In this document: piece by piece, positions 24,045 through 33,686 of the stretch | How the letters are laid out: each line of letters begins with the position of its first letter | How positions within the stretch are numbered: the first letter of the stretch is position 1 | NCBI GenBank assembly: GCA_031401815.1 | Contig: JANNRW010000109.1 | Span: 1-45,332, forward strand | Source of the DNA: JANNRW01 sp031401815 | GTDB lineage: Bacteria; Desulfobacterota; Desulfuromonadia; Geobacterales; DSM-12255 | Direction: 5' to 3' | Length of the DNA: 45,332 bases | Notes under the pieces: model-generated | The model's database searches: none | What the model was told of the DNA's origin: nothing | What the model saw: only the letters and a program-made list of their open reading frames with translations | Program-made: the position numbers and the translations under genes

Positions 24045-27000
24045 CTTGTTTCCGTTCCGGAAGCCCGTTCATGTATCCGCCACATCTCCCAAAGTGCTGC
24101 TTCAAGGTTTCGGGCAAAACGGGGAGCATCGAAAAGCGGAGAGTCCAGCACCTGTTGACGTAACTCTCTGCGCAAGGTGGCTAAACGCTCCGGATTTGTC
24201 GTATGTAGGACAGCTTTCGCAACATAGTCGTCATCATCTTCAGCTATCCACTCTGTTAATCCTGCGTTAAAGACGATACTCTGCCCACCACGGGCAAGGA
24301 ATCTGTCCCCTTTGCGCGTAATGACCGGCACTGCCATCCATAAAGCTTCAAAATTTGTAGTAACTCCGGGACAAGGGAATGGATCAAGGGCAATATCCAC
24401 CCGATTATATGCCGCCAGCAAATCAGGGCGGGAAGAAGCTCCTTCGAGTATCAGCCTGTCATACTCGATCCCGTGTGCAGCAAAGCGCTGCCGGGTAGTT
24501 TCGCACACTGTTGCATCATTAAGCTGTCTGGTTTTGAGAAACAGCCTTGATCCGGGGACCGCTATCAGAACGCGCGACCACAAGGCTACAACCTTGTCAT
24601 TCATCTTGGTCAGATTATTGAAAGACCCGAAAGTGATGAAACCGGCAGATAAAGCAGGCAGACTGCTAATCTCCGGAGATATTTGAGGTGGCGTAAAACA
24701 GCACCAGACATCGGGCAGCCTCCAGACTTTTTCCGAAAGCTGCCAGTCGTTTTCAGGTGGGGTTGCCTGCTCATCTCCAATCTGATAATCAATCTCTGCT
24801 ACCCCTGTGGTCGCCTGTTGTCCTATCCAGCTGGCCTGCACCGGAGCCGGTTTCCTTGCAAATACAGGCAGTCTGTTGTTGGCAATATGACCACATAGAT
24901 CCAGTAACAGGTGCAGACCATCGGCGTGGATCAAACGGGCTGCGGTTTCATCGTTCTGGCCAACCAATGATTTCCAGGCTGAAAAGCATGGTTTTATCCG
25001 GGCAGTAACTTCATCTGAAATGCTGCCCGTAGTATAGGCGAACAATTCAATGCGGGTCTGATCGATCTGAGACAGTACATTTTCCAGGAAAAAACCGACC
25101 GGATGATTACGCAGATCTCCCGACACTACTCCTATTCGCAGACGTTTTGGCTGTGACACAGAATGCCAAGCGGTAAAACGTTGCCGTGCCATTTTTGTCA
25201 CCATCTGACCATACTTTCGTGCCTCTTCAAGGTGATAAGAAGGATGACACTCAGTAAAGATCAGGGTAAATAACAGATTGCTTTGTGCATCAATGTAATC
25301 CGGCATTATTTCGAGCGCCCGGCGATAGAATACTTCAGCTTCCTCCAACCGTCCCAGGTCTTTCAGGACGTTTCCCAGATTGTTATATGCTCCGGCGTAA
25401 TCCGGATTGAGCTCAAGTGCAAGGCGGCAACTCGCTTCAGCCTCCTTCAGACGACCCATATCACATAGTATGTTGCCCAGATTGCTATGCGCCTCTACAA
25501 AATCAGGCCTTAACTCAAGCGCACGGCGGTAACTGACTTCCGCATCATTCAGACGACCCAGGCCAGTTAAAACTGCACCGAGATTACTGTGCGCCAAAGC
25601 AGAATCCGGCTTTAGCTCAAGCGCTTTGCGATAACTTCTTTCAGCCTCATCCAGGCGACCCATGACCCTCAATGTGTTGCCCAGATTGTTATGCGCCTCT
25701 GCATAATCAGGCCTGATCCGGAGCGCACAAAGATAACTTGCTTTTGCCTCTTCAAGACGACCCAGATCACTGAACGTGGCACCAAGATTGTTATGCGCCT
25801 GAGCATCTTCCGGAGATAGTTCCACTGCTTTTTGCAAAGACTCTAACGATTTCTGAAAGTTCCCTGTTGCCTTATACACCGCTCCAAGCACAACCCATGC
25901 AAACCCATGCAGCGGAAAACGCTCTGTTATTTGTCGTGCACGGATTTCTGTTTCGCTGTATCGGTTCTGGTTAAGCAATACTACCAGTTCGTTCATTTCT
26001 TCAGCTGTCGGCTCAGCCAATTTTTGATGCTGAGCATCCACAAACTCGCTCCTGAATCCTTTCTCAAGGCTTTCTGTACTTGTCCACCAGAGGTCGAACA
26101 TTGACTCAAAAGCATCTTCCAGTGCTTGAGCCAGACCTCTAGCATCGCACAATTCACTCTTTGCCATTAAAGCTCGTTGTCCTGCCCTGAGAATTTTGCG
26201 ACCTTCAATATCACGAGCTAGAGCTGCGACTTTAGCAACATATTCGTCCTCGCTCCTTGCAACCCATTGAGTTTTGCCCAGAGCATTGAGGATCGTACTC
26301 GTCATTCTGGCACCCATCCAGTCGCCTTCTATAGCCAACATGGGAACACCCATCCAGAGAGCATCGAAAGCTGTTGTTCCACTGTTTAGGGGTATAGAGT
26401 CCAGAGCGATATCCAGACGATCATACAAAGCCATATGAGTATTCCAATCAGGAGCATGAGCAATGAACTCGACCCGCTCCCCATCAATACCTTGTAACTG
26501 GAGTTCGCCAAGGATTCGTTGTTGCACGGAGAGGTCGGCGGCTTTTTTGTCTTTCAATAGCAATTTCGATGCAGGAATGGCCTTCATTACCCTGCCCCAA
26601 AGACGTAGAGTCTCTTCCCGTACTTTCGCAAGATTGTTGAACGATCCCAGCCAGATTGTTCCATCTTCACTCGGTTGCCAATTGCTGTTTGGAAGAGAGG
26701 TGTCACCAGCATAAGCAATCCACAATCGGGGCAACCTCCATATCGTTTCCCGAAAATGTGTGTCGCAGAAGGGTGGTAACAGCTTTTCATCGGCAATAAA
26801 CCAATCCATTTCGGTCAAACCAGTGGTGCCGTGAAAACCGATGTAATGGCATTGCACCGGTGCTGCGCGATGAGCGAATATTCCCAGCCTGCAACTGCTC
26901 ATATGTGAGGTAGTATCGATCAGAACATCGATCTTGTCGGAGCGGATTTGATTCGCTGCAGCCAGATCGTTCAGCCCGTAAAGAGGTTTGACTGCATCGG

Positions 27001-30000
27001 CCAGGTTTTTAATTCTCGTGGAGCGAGGTTCTAACCTGAGTGTAGTCGGGTATATAGATATGTGAAGCCGGTCGCGATCAAAATGCTCCAGCAAGGGTTC
27101 GAGAAAGTCTGCTACTGCATGCTGACCGATCTCCGCAGAAACAAATCCGACCCTAAGTTTTCTTCCTTTCCGGGGTGCTCCTTCGAATACCTCTCTGGAT
27201 AATGCCCGTTTGCGCGCAGCAACACGGTCAGATTTACTCAGAAGCGTTTTTTCCCACTCTGAAGCAAGCTCAAGTTCTGTTTGTGGAGAAACTATCCGGG
27301 TGAAAGCGTAAAGGTAGAGCAGATTGCTGTATGCATCTGTGTAATCAGGTTTAATCTTCAGCGCTGAGCGATAACTGGCTTCGGCTTCCTTTAGCCGCCC
27401 CAGATCTTTGAGGGTGTTGCCCAGATTACTATAGGCCTCAGCATAATCAGGCTTGATCTCCAGCGCCCCTCGAAAAGAGGCTTCAGCCTCCTCAAGCCGA
27501 CCCATGCCATTAAGTGTGCCTCCCAGATTACAGTATGCTTGCACGAAATCCGGTTTAATATCTAACGCACGGCGGAAGCAGGCTTCGGCATCAAGCAGCC
27601 TTCCCCTCTCATGGAGTGCGGATCCCAGATTGTTATGAGCTTCTGCGTAATCCGGTTTTATATCAAGCGCCTGTCGATAGCTGGCCTCTCCTTCCTCCAA
27701 CCGTCTCAATTCCTTTAAAGTATTACCCAGATTGTAATACGCCTCTGCGTAATCCGACCTGATCTCAAGCGCACGGCGACAGCTTGCTTCTGATTCGCTC
27801 AGGCGACCCATATCGAGAAGAATTTTCCCCAGATTGCTATGCACCTCGGCAAAATCCGGGTTCAAATCCAGCGCTCGTAGATAACTTGCTTCTGCCTCGC
27901 CAAGTCGACCCAGATCATTCAGGACAGCGCCGAGATTGCAGTGCGCCAAAGCAAAACCGGGCTTTAGATCAAGCGCCCGTCGATAACTTTTTTCCGCATC
28001 CTCTAGTCGCCCCGTTATTCTCAGAGTGTTGCCCAGATTGTTATGGGCTTCGGCGTAAACCGGATTGATTTCCAATGCATGTCGATAACTTTCTTCCGCT
28101 TCATCTAGTCGTCCAAGATCACTGAGCGTTGCGCCCAGGTTGTTATGCACCTGAGCGTCTTTTGGTGATAGTTCCACTGCTTTTTGCAAAGACACCATTG
28201 ATTTCTCAAGATCGCCCTGTGATTTAAACAGCGCCCCCAGTACCTTCCAGGCAAATCCGTGATGGGGAAACCGTTCCATTAGACTACTCGCCATGGTTTC
28301 CGTCTCTATGTAATTCCTCTGGTTTAACAGCAATACCAGATCGTTCATTTCAGCTGCTGGGGGTTCGGCCAGGCGTAAATCGGGAGTCTCCGAAACCTCG
28401 TTTGCAAGGCTTTTCTGACTCCTTTTTGTACTCGTCCACCAGCGTTCGAACATTGACTCAAAAGCATCTTCAAGTGCCATGGCAAGACCTTTTGCATCAC
28501 ACAAGGGGCTGTCGGCCATGCGTGACCGCTGGCCTGCCCGCATGGTTTTGCGCCCTTCGATATCATGAGCAAGGGCAATTACTTCAGATACATATTCTTC
28601 CTCGTTCCTGGCAACCCATTCAGGTTTTCCAAGAGCTTTCAGGATCGTGCTGGTCATTCTGGCACCCATCCAGTCACCTTCTATCGCCACCATGGGGACG
28701 CCCATCCAGAGTGCATCGAAAGCGGTTGTGCCGCTGTTTAGCGGTATAGAATCGAGGGCGATATCCAGTCGGTCATACAAAGCCATATGCGCTTTCCAGT
28801 CGGGAATGCTTCCAGCAAATTCAATTCGCTCACCAGAAATGCCGTGGCATAAAAGTTCTCTTCGAATGCGTTGTTGCATTGAGCTATCTGAAGCATTCCG
28901 GTCTTTCAGCAACAACTTCGATTCCGGAATGGCATTCATCGTCCTGGCCCAAAGCCGGAGAGTCTCATCGCGTACTTTAGCCAGATTGTTGAACGAGCCG
29001 AGCCAGATCGTTCCGTCTTTATCAGGTTGCCAATTGCTGTCCGGAAGGGAGGTATCACCACGATAAGCAATCCACAAACGAGGCAATCTCCAGATCTTCT
29101 CGCTAAAATGTGTGTCACAGAAATGGGGTAGCAGCTCTTCATCTGCTATGAACCAATCCATTTCGGTCAAACCGGTGGTGCCGTGATAACCGATGTAATG
29201 GCATTGTACAGGCGCAGCTCGATGAGCGAATATCGCGAGTCTACAGCCGCTCATATGTGAAGTCGTATCGATCAGAATATCGATCTTGTCGGCACGAATC
29301 TGATTTGCCGCAGCCTCATCGGTGAATTTGGAAAGGGATTTGAATTCGTCAGCGAGTTCTTTAAGCTTAATGCTACGTGAATCATGAATGTCTGTTGTCG
29401 GGTACAAAGTTGTATGAATACGTGAACGGTCAAAATTTGCGAGCAAAGGTTCAAGGAACTCTGCTACTGAATGCTGATAAATCTCCGCAGATACTATACC
29501 TACCCTTAATTTTCTACCTTTCAGAGGCGCAGTATTAAAAGTACGATTACCAGCCTCAGCCCGTTCTTTTTCATTTAAAACCGTCTTTTCCCACTCAGCC
29601 GCCTCCTCACATTCGGCTTGAGGAGAAACAAGCCTGGTAAATGCATACAGGTAAAGCAGATTGCTATGTGCACCAGCGTAATCCGGCTTGATCTTCAGTG
29701 CCTGACGGTAACAGGTTTCTGCCTCTGAGAGGCGTCCCAGTGCCTTCAATATGGTGCCCAGATTATTGTGTGCTTCAGGGTAATCAGCTCTTATCTCTAG
29801 CGCCCTGCGATAACTGACCTCAGCCTCTTCCAGACGCCCCAGCTCATTTTGTGTAATGGCAAGGTTGTTATGAGCATCCGCAAGTTCCGGCTTGAAGTCA
29901 ATCGCCCGGCGGAGAGAGGCTTCAGCCTCATCAAGGCGTCCCAGCTCTCTCTGAATGTTCCCCAGGTTGTTTAAAACCTCGGCGTAATCGGGCTTGAACT

Positions 30001-30772
30001 TTAATGCCTGAAGATAGCAGGCTTCAGCTTCACCAAGCCGCCCCAGATCCTTAAAGGTGGCTCCAAGATTGAAAAGCGCATCTACGTAATCAGGTCTTGA
30101 CTCCAACGCTTTCCGGTAGCTGGTTTCAGCTTCTGACAGACGCCCCAGGCTCCTCAGGCTGTTCCCCAGAGTGAAATGAACTTCGGGATCAATCGGGAGA
30201 AGCTCTGCTGCTTTTTGTAAAGGTTCACGCGCTTCCAGGCTTCGCCCTTGAGACATAAGAGCAAACCCGAGCACTTTCCAGGCAAACCCATGCTGCGGAA
30301 AACGCTGAGTCAAGCCAGATGCAAGGATTTCTGCCTCGGTGTATCTCCCGTTATTGAACATTGACACCAGTTCGTTAACTTCAGCGGCGGTCGGCTCAGG
30401 CAGCCGCAAGCCCGGAGGATCAGCCCCTTCTCCTGCCAACCCCTTCTGCCTCGCTTCTGCCAGCACCTGCTGCGCAAGGTCGTGCTGCCCGGCCTTATTC
30501 AGCGCATCTATATAACTTAGCCAATACTGACCATGATTCGGATTCGCAGCCAGCGCTGCCTTGAAAAAAGGGAGACCAAGAGCAGGTTTGCCAGTTTGAA
30601 CTGCCAGCGCACCAAGGTTATGGTTGGCATCAGAGTGTTGAAGATCAGATTTGAGGATCTCCCGGTAGATCCGCTCGGCGTCTTTCAGGCGACCTGCCCT
30701 GTGAAGAGTAACTGCCTGCAGGAGTTTTTTGTCCAGCTTCGAAGGGGGGGTGTTTATTTTTGAGTTAGTCAT
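24041..30772 (-). CDS. Giant protein: N-terminal TPR cap plus three [TPR array + GT41/SPINDLY glycosyltransferase] modules
   Basis: The 2243-residue protein starts with the ~125-residue cap (LHRAGRLKDAERIYREIL ... ANHNLGALAVQ ... YWLSYIDALNKAGQHDLA) shared with two other proteins here. Three modules follow: TPR 126-390 / GT 421-777; TPR 803-1160 / GT 1205-1560; TPR 1587-1830 / GT 1876-2235. The first two GTs are the DTTSHMS subtype; the third is the NHPVGFF subtype. All keep the His and Lys equivalents of the OGT active site (QHSV, QHAV, NHPV; SFNNLAK twice, SFNNLTK). The third has CPGVTTNFEALW in place of NGGTTT, an altered nucleotide-binding loop. The gene begins 70 bp after the FkbM-GT4 fusion gene with only a weak ribosome site (GGAAA at ~13 bp) and ends overlapping the next gene by ATGA. 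Confidence 0.88.
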   Translation of the reverse strand: MTNSKINTPPSKLDKKLLQAVTLHRAGRLKDAERIYREILKSDLQHSDANHNLGALAVQTGKPALGLPFFKAALAANPNHGQYWLSYIDALNKAGQHDLAQQVLAEARQKGLAGEGADPPGLRLPEPTAAEVNELVSMFNNGRYTEAEILASGLTQRFPQHGFAWKVLGFALMSQGRSLEAREPLQKAAELLPIDPEVHFTLGNSLRSLGRLSEAETSYRKALESRPDYVDALFNLGATFKDLGRLGEAEACYLQALKFKPDYAEVLNNLGNIQRELGRLDEAEASLRRAIDFKPELADAHNNLAITQNELGRLEEAEVSYRRALEIRADYPEAHNNLGTILKALGRLSEAETCYRQALKIKPDYAGAHSNLLYLYAFTRLVSPQAECEEAAEWEKTVLNEKERAEAGNRTFNTAPLKGRKLRVGIVSAEIYQHSVAEFLEPLLANFDRSRIHTTLYPTTDIHDSRSIKLKELADEFKSLSKFTDEAAANQIRADKIDILIDTTSHMSGCRLAIFAHRAAPVQCHYIGYHGTTGLTEMDWFIADEELLPHFCDTHFSEKIWRLPRLWIAYRGDTSLPDSNWQPDKDGTIWLGSFNNLAKVRDETLRLWARTMNAIPESKLLLKDRNASDSSMQQRIRRELLCHGISGERIEFAGSIPDWKAHMALYDRLDIALDSIPLNSGTTAFDALWMGVPMVAIEGDWMGARMTSTILKALGKPEWVARNEEEYVSEVIALAHDIEGRKTMRAGQRSRMADSPLCDAKGLAMALEDAFESMFERWWTSTKRSQKSLANEVSETPDLRLAEPPAAEMNDLVLLLNQRNYIETETMASSLMERFPHHGFAWKVLGALFKSQGDLEKSMVSLQKAVELSPKDAQVHNNLGATLSDLGRLDEAEESYRHALEINPVYAEAHNNLGNTLRITGRLEDAEKSYRRALDLKPGFALAHCNLGAVLNDLGRLGEAEASYLRALDLNPDFAEVHSNLGKILLDMGRLSESEASCRRALEIRSDYAEAYYNLGNTLKELRRLEEGEASYRQALDIKPDYAEAHNNLGSALHERGRLLDAEACFRRALDIKPDFVQAYCNLGGTLNGMGRLEEAEASFRGALEIKPDYAEAYSNLGNTLKDLGRLKEAEASYRSALKIKPDYTDAYSNLLYLYAFTRIVSPQTELELASEWEKTLLSKSDRVAARKRALSREVFEGAPRKGRKLRVGFVSAEIGQHAVADFLEPLLEHFDRDRLHISIYPTTLRLEPRSTRIKNLADAVKPLYGLNDLAAANQIRSDKIDVLIDTTSHMSSCRLGIFAHRAAPVQCHYIGFHGTTGLTEMDWFIADEKLLPPFCDTHFRETIWRLPRLWIAYAGDTSLPNSNWQPSEDGTIWLGSFNNLAKVREETLRLWGRVMKAIPASKLLLKDKKAADLSVQQRILGELQLQGIDGERVEFIAHAPDWNTHMALYDRLDIALDSIPLNSGTTAFDALWMGVPMLAIEGDWMGARMTSTILNALGKTQWVARSEDEYVAKVAALARDIEGRKILRAGQRALMAKSELCDARGLAQALEDAFESMFDLWWTSTESLEKGFRSEFVDAQHQKLAEPTAEEMNELVVLLNQNRYSETEIRARQITERFPLHGFAWVVLGAVYKATGNFQKSLESLQKAVELSPEDAQAHNNLGATFSDLGRLEEAKASYLCALRIRPDYAEAHNNLGNTLRVMGRLDEAERSYRKALELKPDSALAHSNLGAVLTGLGRLNDAEVSYRRALELRPDFVEAHSNLGNILCDMGRLKEAEASCRLALELNPDYAGAYNNLGNVLKDLGRLEEAEVFYRRALEIMPDYIDAQSNLLFTLIFTECHPSYHLEEARKYGQMVTKMARQRFTAWHSVSQPKRLRIGVVSGDLRNHPVGFFLENVLSQIDQTRIELFAYTTGSISDEVTARIKPCFSAWKSLVGQNDETAARLIHADGLHLLLDLCGHIANNRLPVFARKPAPVQASWIGQQATTGVAEIDYQIGDEQATPPENDWQLSEKVWRLPDVWCCFTPPQISPEISSLPALSAGFITFGSFNNLTKMNDKVVALWSRVLIAVPGSRLFLKTRQLNDATVCETTRQRFAAHGIEYDRLILEGASSRPDLLAAYNRVDIALDPFPCPGVTTNFEALWMAVPVITRKGDRFLARGGQSIVFNAGLTEWIAEDDDDYVAKAVLHTTNPERLATLRRELRQQVLDSPLFDAPRFARNLEAALWEMWRIHERASGTETR

Positions 30773-30842
30773 GAAAAAATGTTTCCAGATTTAATTAAGT
30801 TGTGGACTCACGAACTCTGACAATCGGGCAAAGGGTACAACG

Positions 30843-33638
30843 TCACTTCGTTCTGTCTTGGGAAAACTTTATCAGAGCGCTTTCTACCGTATCCGCCATC
30901 TTGCGCCAGGAAAAATTCTCTGCCCGGAGCAAGCCTTTCTGGATAAGTTCGCTTCTTACAGGCTCTTTTTGCACGGCAAGAAGTGCGTCTCTCATCGCAT
31001 ATTTGTCATCAGGCCCTACGTATATGGCAGCATCACCAGCGACTTCACCAATTGAACTGTTATTGCAGGTAATTACCGGGCAGGAGCAAGCCATTGCTTC
31101 GAGAACCGGCAGCCCGAAACCCTCATAGCGCGATGGATAGGCCAGGGCCGCTGCACCGGCGTAGGCGCACTGCAGATCATCATCAGTAAGAACCATCAGA
31201 TATACTTTTGCTTCCCCTACACATTCCTGAAATTCCGGCGACAGCTCTTGAGGAGCGTGTGTGCAAAGAATCGCGTACTCACCCCGATGCTCATCTAAAA
31301 GGGCAAACGCTTCGAAAAACAGTTCAAGATTCTTGTACATACCTTTTCGTGCCCCTGTTACCAGGCTCGGAACAAGGAAATATGGGCGATCGATGCCATG
31401 CCTTTGCTTGAAACTGGCGACCTGTTCCGCGGAAGGTGTACGATGATCTGTGCCACAATAGGCAGTGATAACCCTCTCCGGAGCGATCTCGGGAAAGAAC
31501 CTGATCAGGTCGTTGGCGGTCGAATTGGAAATTGCCAGAAAATCCCGGCAATACCTTATAGCCGCATGCTTTTCCTGCCAGTGGATAAAGTTCAGATCAA
31601 AACCCATAACTTCAGGAATCATGTCAGGAATCATCAGCGCTGCAGGAGTAGAGAGCGGCGTAGTGTAATAAGTTGAGATAAAAAAAGTGATATTTTCCCG
31701 GTCACAAATCTCCTGCAACATTTTTCGATCTGATTCCAGGTCTTCATAGTTATGCAGTGAAGCATCCAGATATCTTATGCCCGCCAGGCGCGGTGATGTC
31801 CTGGCGCGATCTATGACGACCAGAAACTCCCCGAAACCGTTGGCAGTCCATTCTGCCAGAAGGCTTTTCCATAATCTGGCAATACCGGTAGAATAACGGA
31901 GGAAGAAACCATCGACAGCAATCAGTGTATTTGAACTGCGCAGTTTTGCACGTTCAGTTATTTTTACGTTGTCGATCAGGGCAAATTTCAACGGGTTTTC
32001 CAGCCATGTTTTAAAGGTATCATTACACGCGTTGCCAAGGCTTCTGTACCAATCGTTAATTGCAACGCGTACCTGTTCGGAAAGCGGAATTCTGCTCAGA
32101 AGAAAGTAGCTGCCCACTGTATAGGCTTGCCAGCCACGCTTCGAGGCCAGGTGGGCAATTGCGGCGTCTGAGTAGAAGAAAATGTGCTGTCCTGTTTCAG
32201 GAGCAAGATAGTTCCAGTCGGCATTTTGATTCGAGTAAAGTTCAGTACTCCCAAGGATGTAATCTGAACTGCTTGAAAATATGGTGTCCCATTCGATGTC
32301 AGGATTTTCAAAATGTTCGGCACATTCAAAAATTGTCACCAGTTTTGCAGATTTATCAAACTTCTCCCAACAGTAGTCAGCGCAGAATTCACCGCTGCCA
32401 TACTTGTCGTAGGAGTAAAAATTAAAGCCAATATCTCGCATCAGCCTGGTAAACAGCCCTGTTCCACCTCCAAAGTCAGCACAGCGGTCAGCGGATCGAA
32501 TACCTATGATGTTTAAAAAACTTCTTAAAATAAAGAAGTTGATCAGAGTGCGTGATACTTTGCCTGTGTCGAACTGCTCTTTCTTTTTGGAATAGGCTTC
32601 ATTCAGCCAATAGGGTGTCTCTGTCTGTAACGAGCCACAGGCAGTGCACTTGAAATAGGAGATCGTGTACTTGAGCATTAATGGGCGAGAGAAGGCTGTC
32701 TCAGTCGGTGAATGGCATAGTCTGCATATTGGTTTGTTATCTTTCGTATCTGGCTGGCTGACAATTTCTTTTCCGGCTATTGCCTGAGACTGGTTCCGGG
32801 AAAGAGTTGAATTAAAGGCTCGCAAGTCGGCAAGCCATGGAAGCTGGCTGCTTTCAACAGCCAGTACATCCAGATAACAGATCCTGGCGCCATATTTCCG
32901 ATGGCTCTCCAACCAGTTACAAAGCTCTTCAAATCTACGCAGATAGTCTGATTCGATTTCGCAGAGCGGATTGCCATAGTTATCGAAAACAATAAAATGT
33001 TTGTAGCCAATCTCGCTTAACTGATGAATTGCGTTTAAACCATCTTCAACTCCGGTGGGTGAAAAACTTGGATCAAACTCAAAAAAAAGAGTCGGTAATC
33101 TGGCCTGAAGCCATGATTTCATAGCTGCAATTATCGGAAAATCAGATCCGTCAGTATCAATTTTTACAAGGTCGGGGTTAGAAAAGAAGGGATGAATAGA
33201 TGTGATTTCCTCAATTGATTTCACAGAAAAAGATTGTTCGCTTTCAGAAGAGGTAATGCTGACCGAGGCCGTACCAGGGTTTGTGCTGGTCTTGACGGTG
33301 ACTGTCTCACCACTATTTCCTATGAAGCACTCTTCTACTGTAACGGACGGCCCGATTTGCCCGACGTTGTGGCGAAGATAGGGCAGAAAGGCCGGATTTC
33401 CTTCAATGGCAAGAACCTGGGCATTGCGCTCATAACAGATTGCGGCAGCAGTGTCTCCCACGTTGGCGCCAATATCAATAACTGATATCTCCCTCTTATG
33501 TTTCAACATTGCAGAACATATATCGACTATGGGTTTGTCATAGCGCTGCCAGACCCGCTGAAATTCATCAAGCATATGATCTTTTGGTAATCTGATCGTG
33601 AGATGTTTTCCGATCTGATGGTTTTTGAAGACTGAAAT
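30843..33638 (-). CDS. Fusion of FkbM-type methyltransferase, zinc-ribbon methyltransferase and GT4 glycosyltransferase; probable ATT start
   Basis: Numbered from the ATT start (931 residues). An FkbM domain (about 20-245) has LPKDHM, VIDIGANVGDT and VKIDTDGSDFPII. A Cys4 zinc-ribbon (C305, C308, C331, C334) leads a second SAM methyltransferase (about 335-510) with ADFGGGTGLFTRL and VTIFECAEHFENP. A GT4 glycosyltransferase (about 570-926) has SRYEGFGLPVLEAMACSCPV, the nucleotide-sugar donor site. The first ATG (33575) lies inside the conserved FkbM N-terminus. In-frame codons run upstream as VFKNHQIGKHLTIRLPKDHM, with no ATG, GTG or TTG, to an in-frame TGA near 33670. AGGAGG (33644-33649) sits five bases before ATT at 33636-33638. 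It looks like the first gene of the operon that includes the giant GT41 genes. Confidence 0.82.
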   Translation of the reverse strand: MSVFKNHQIGKHLTIRLPKDHMLDEFQRVWQRYDKPIVDICSAMLKHKREISVIDIGANVGDTAAAICYERNAQVLAIEGNPAFLPYLRHNVGQIGPSVTVEECFIGNSGETVTVKTSTNPGTASVSITSSESEQSFSVKSIEEITSIHPFFSNPDLVKIDTDGSDFPIIAAMKSWLQARLPTLFFEFDPSFSPTGVEDGLNAIHQLSEIGYKHFIVFDNYGNPLCEIESDYLRRFEELCNWLESHRKYGARICYLDVLAVESSQLPWLADLRAFNSTLSRNQSQAIAGKEIVSQPDTKDNKPICRLCHSPTETAFSRPLMLKYTISYFKCTACGSLQTETPYWLNEAYSKKKEQFDTGKVSRTLINFFILRSFLNIIGIRSADRCADFGGGTGLFTRLMRDIGFNFYSYDKYGSGEFCADYCWEKFDKSAKLVTIFECAEHFENPDIEWDTIFSSSSDYILGSTELYSNQNADWNYLAPETGQHIFFYSDAAIAHLASKRGWQAYTVGSYFLLSRIPLSEQVRVAINDWYRSLGNACNDTFKTWLENPLKFALIDNVKITERAKLRSSNTLIAVDGFFLRYSTGIARLWKSLLAEWTANGFGEFLVVIDRARTSPRLAGIRYLDASLHNYEDLESDRKMLQEICDRENITFFISTYYTTPLSTPAALMIPDMIPEVMGFDLNFIHWQEKHAAIRYCRDFLAISNSTANDLIRFFPEIAPERVITAYCGTDHRTPSAEQVASFKQRHGIDRPYFLVPSLVTGARKGMYKNLELFFEAFALLDEHRGEYAILCTHAPQELSPEFQECVGEAKVYLMVLTDDDLQCAYAGAAALAYPSRYEGFGLPVLEAMACSCPVITCNNSSIGEVAGDAAIYVGPDDKYAMRDALLAVQKEPVRSELIQKGLLRAENFSWRKMADTVESALIKFSQDRTK

Positions 33639-33643
33639 AATGA

Positions 33644-33649
33644 CCTCCT
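33644..33649 (-). promoter_or_regulatory. Strong ribosome binding site (AGGAGG) deciding a non-standard start
   Basis: The reverse complement reads GAGGAGGTCATTATTTCAG. AGGAGG lies 5 bases upstream of the second ATT codon (33636-33638), in frame with the FkbM-methyltransferase-GT4 gene. The ATG at 33575 has no comparable site upstream (only AAAAGATC). Confidence 0.7.
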
Positions 33650-33653
33650 CAGG

Positions 33654-33686
33654 TTGAAATCTGAAATATCAGCTTTCAGATTTCAA
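33654..33686. promoter_or_regulatory. Perfect 13-bp inverted repeat in the leader of the FkbM-GT4 gene
   Basis: TTGAAATCTGAAA (33654-33666) and TTTCAGATTTCAA (33674-33686) are perfect inverted arms around a 7-base loop. The repeat lies 5 bp upstream of the AGGAGG site and downstream of the PIN toxin gene. There is no T-run, so an intrinsic terminator is unlikely. An operator, a leader hairpin or a site that slows read-through from the toxin gene are all possible. Confidence 0.6.

Noticed and set aside
10040..30772. Regular ~102-bp periodicity that could be taken for a CRISPR array or satellite DNA
   Set aside because: The period equals 34 codons and follows the TPR reading frame across three long open genes; units are diverged in the manner of protein repeats and have no spacer pattern.
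33654..33686. The 13-bp hairpin as an intrinsic terminator of the PIN toxin gene
   Set aside because: No T-run follows on either strand and the arms are A/T-rich; it lies directly before a strong ribosome site, so a leader or operator role fits better.
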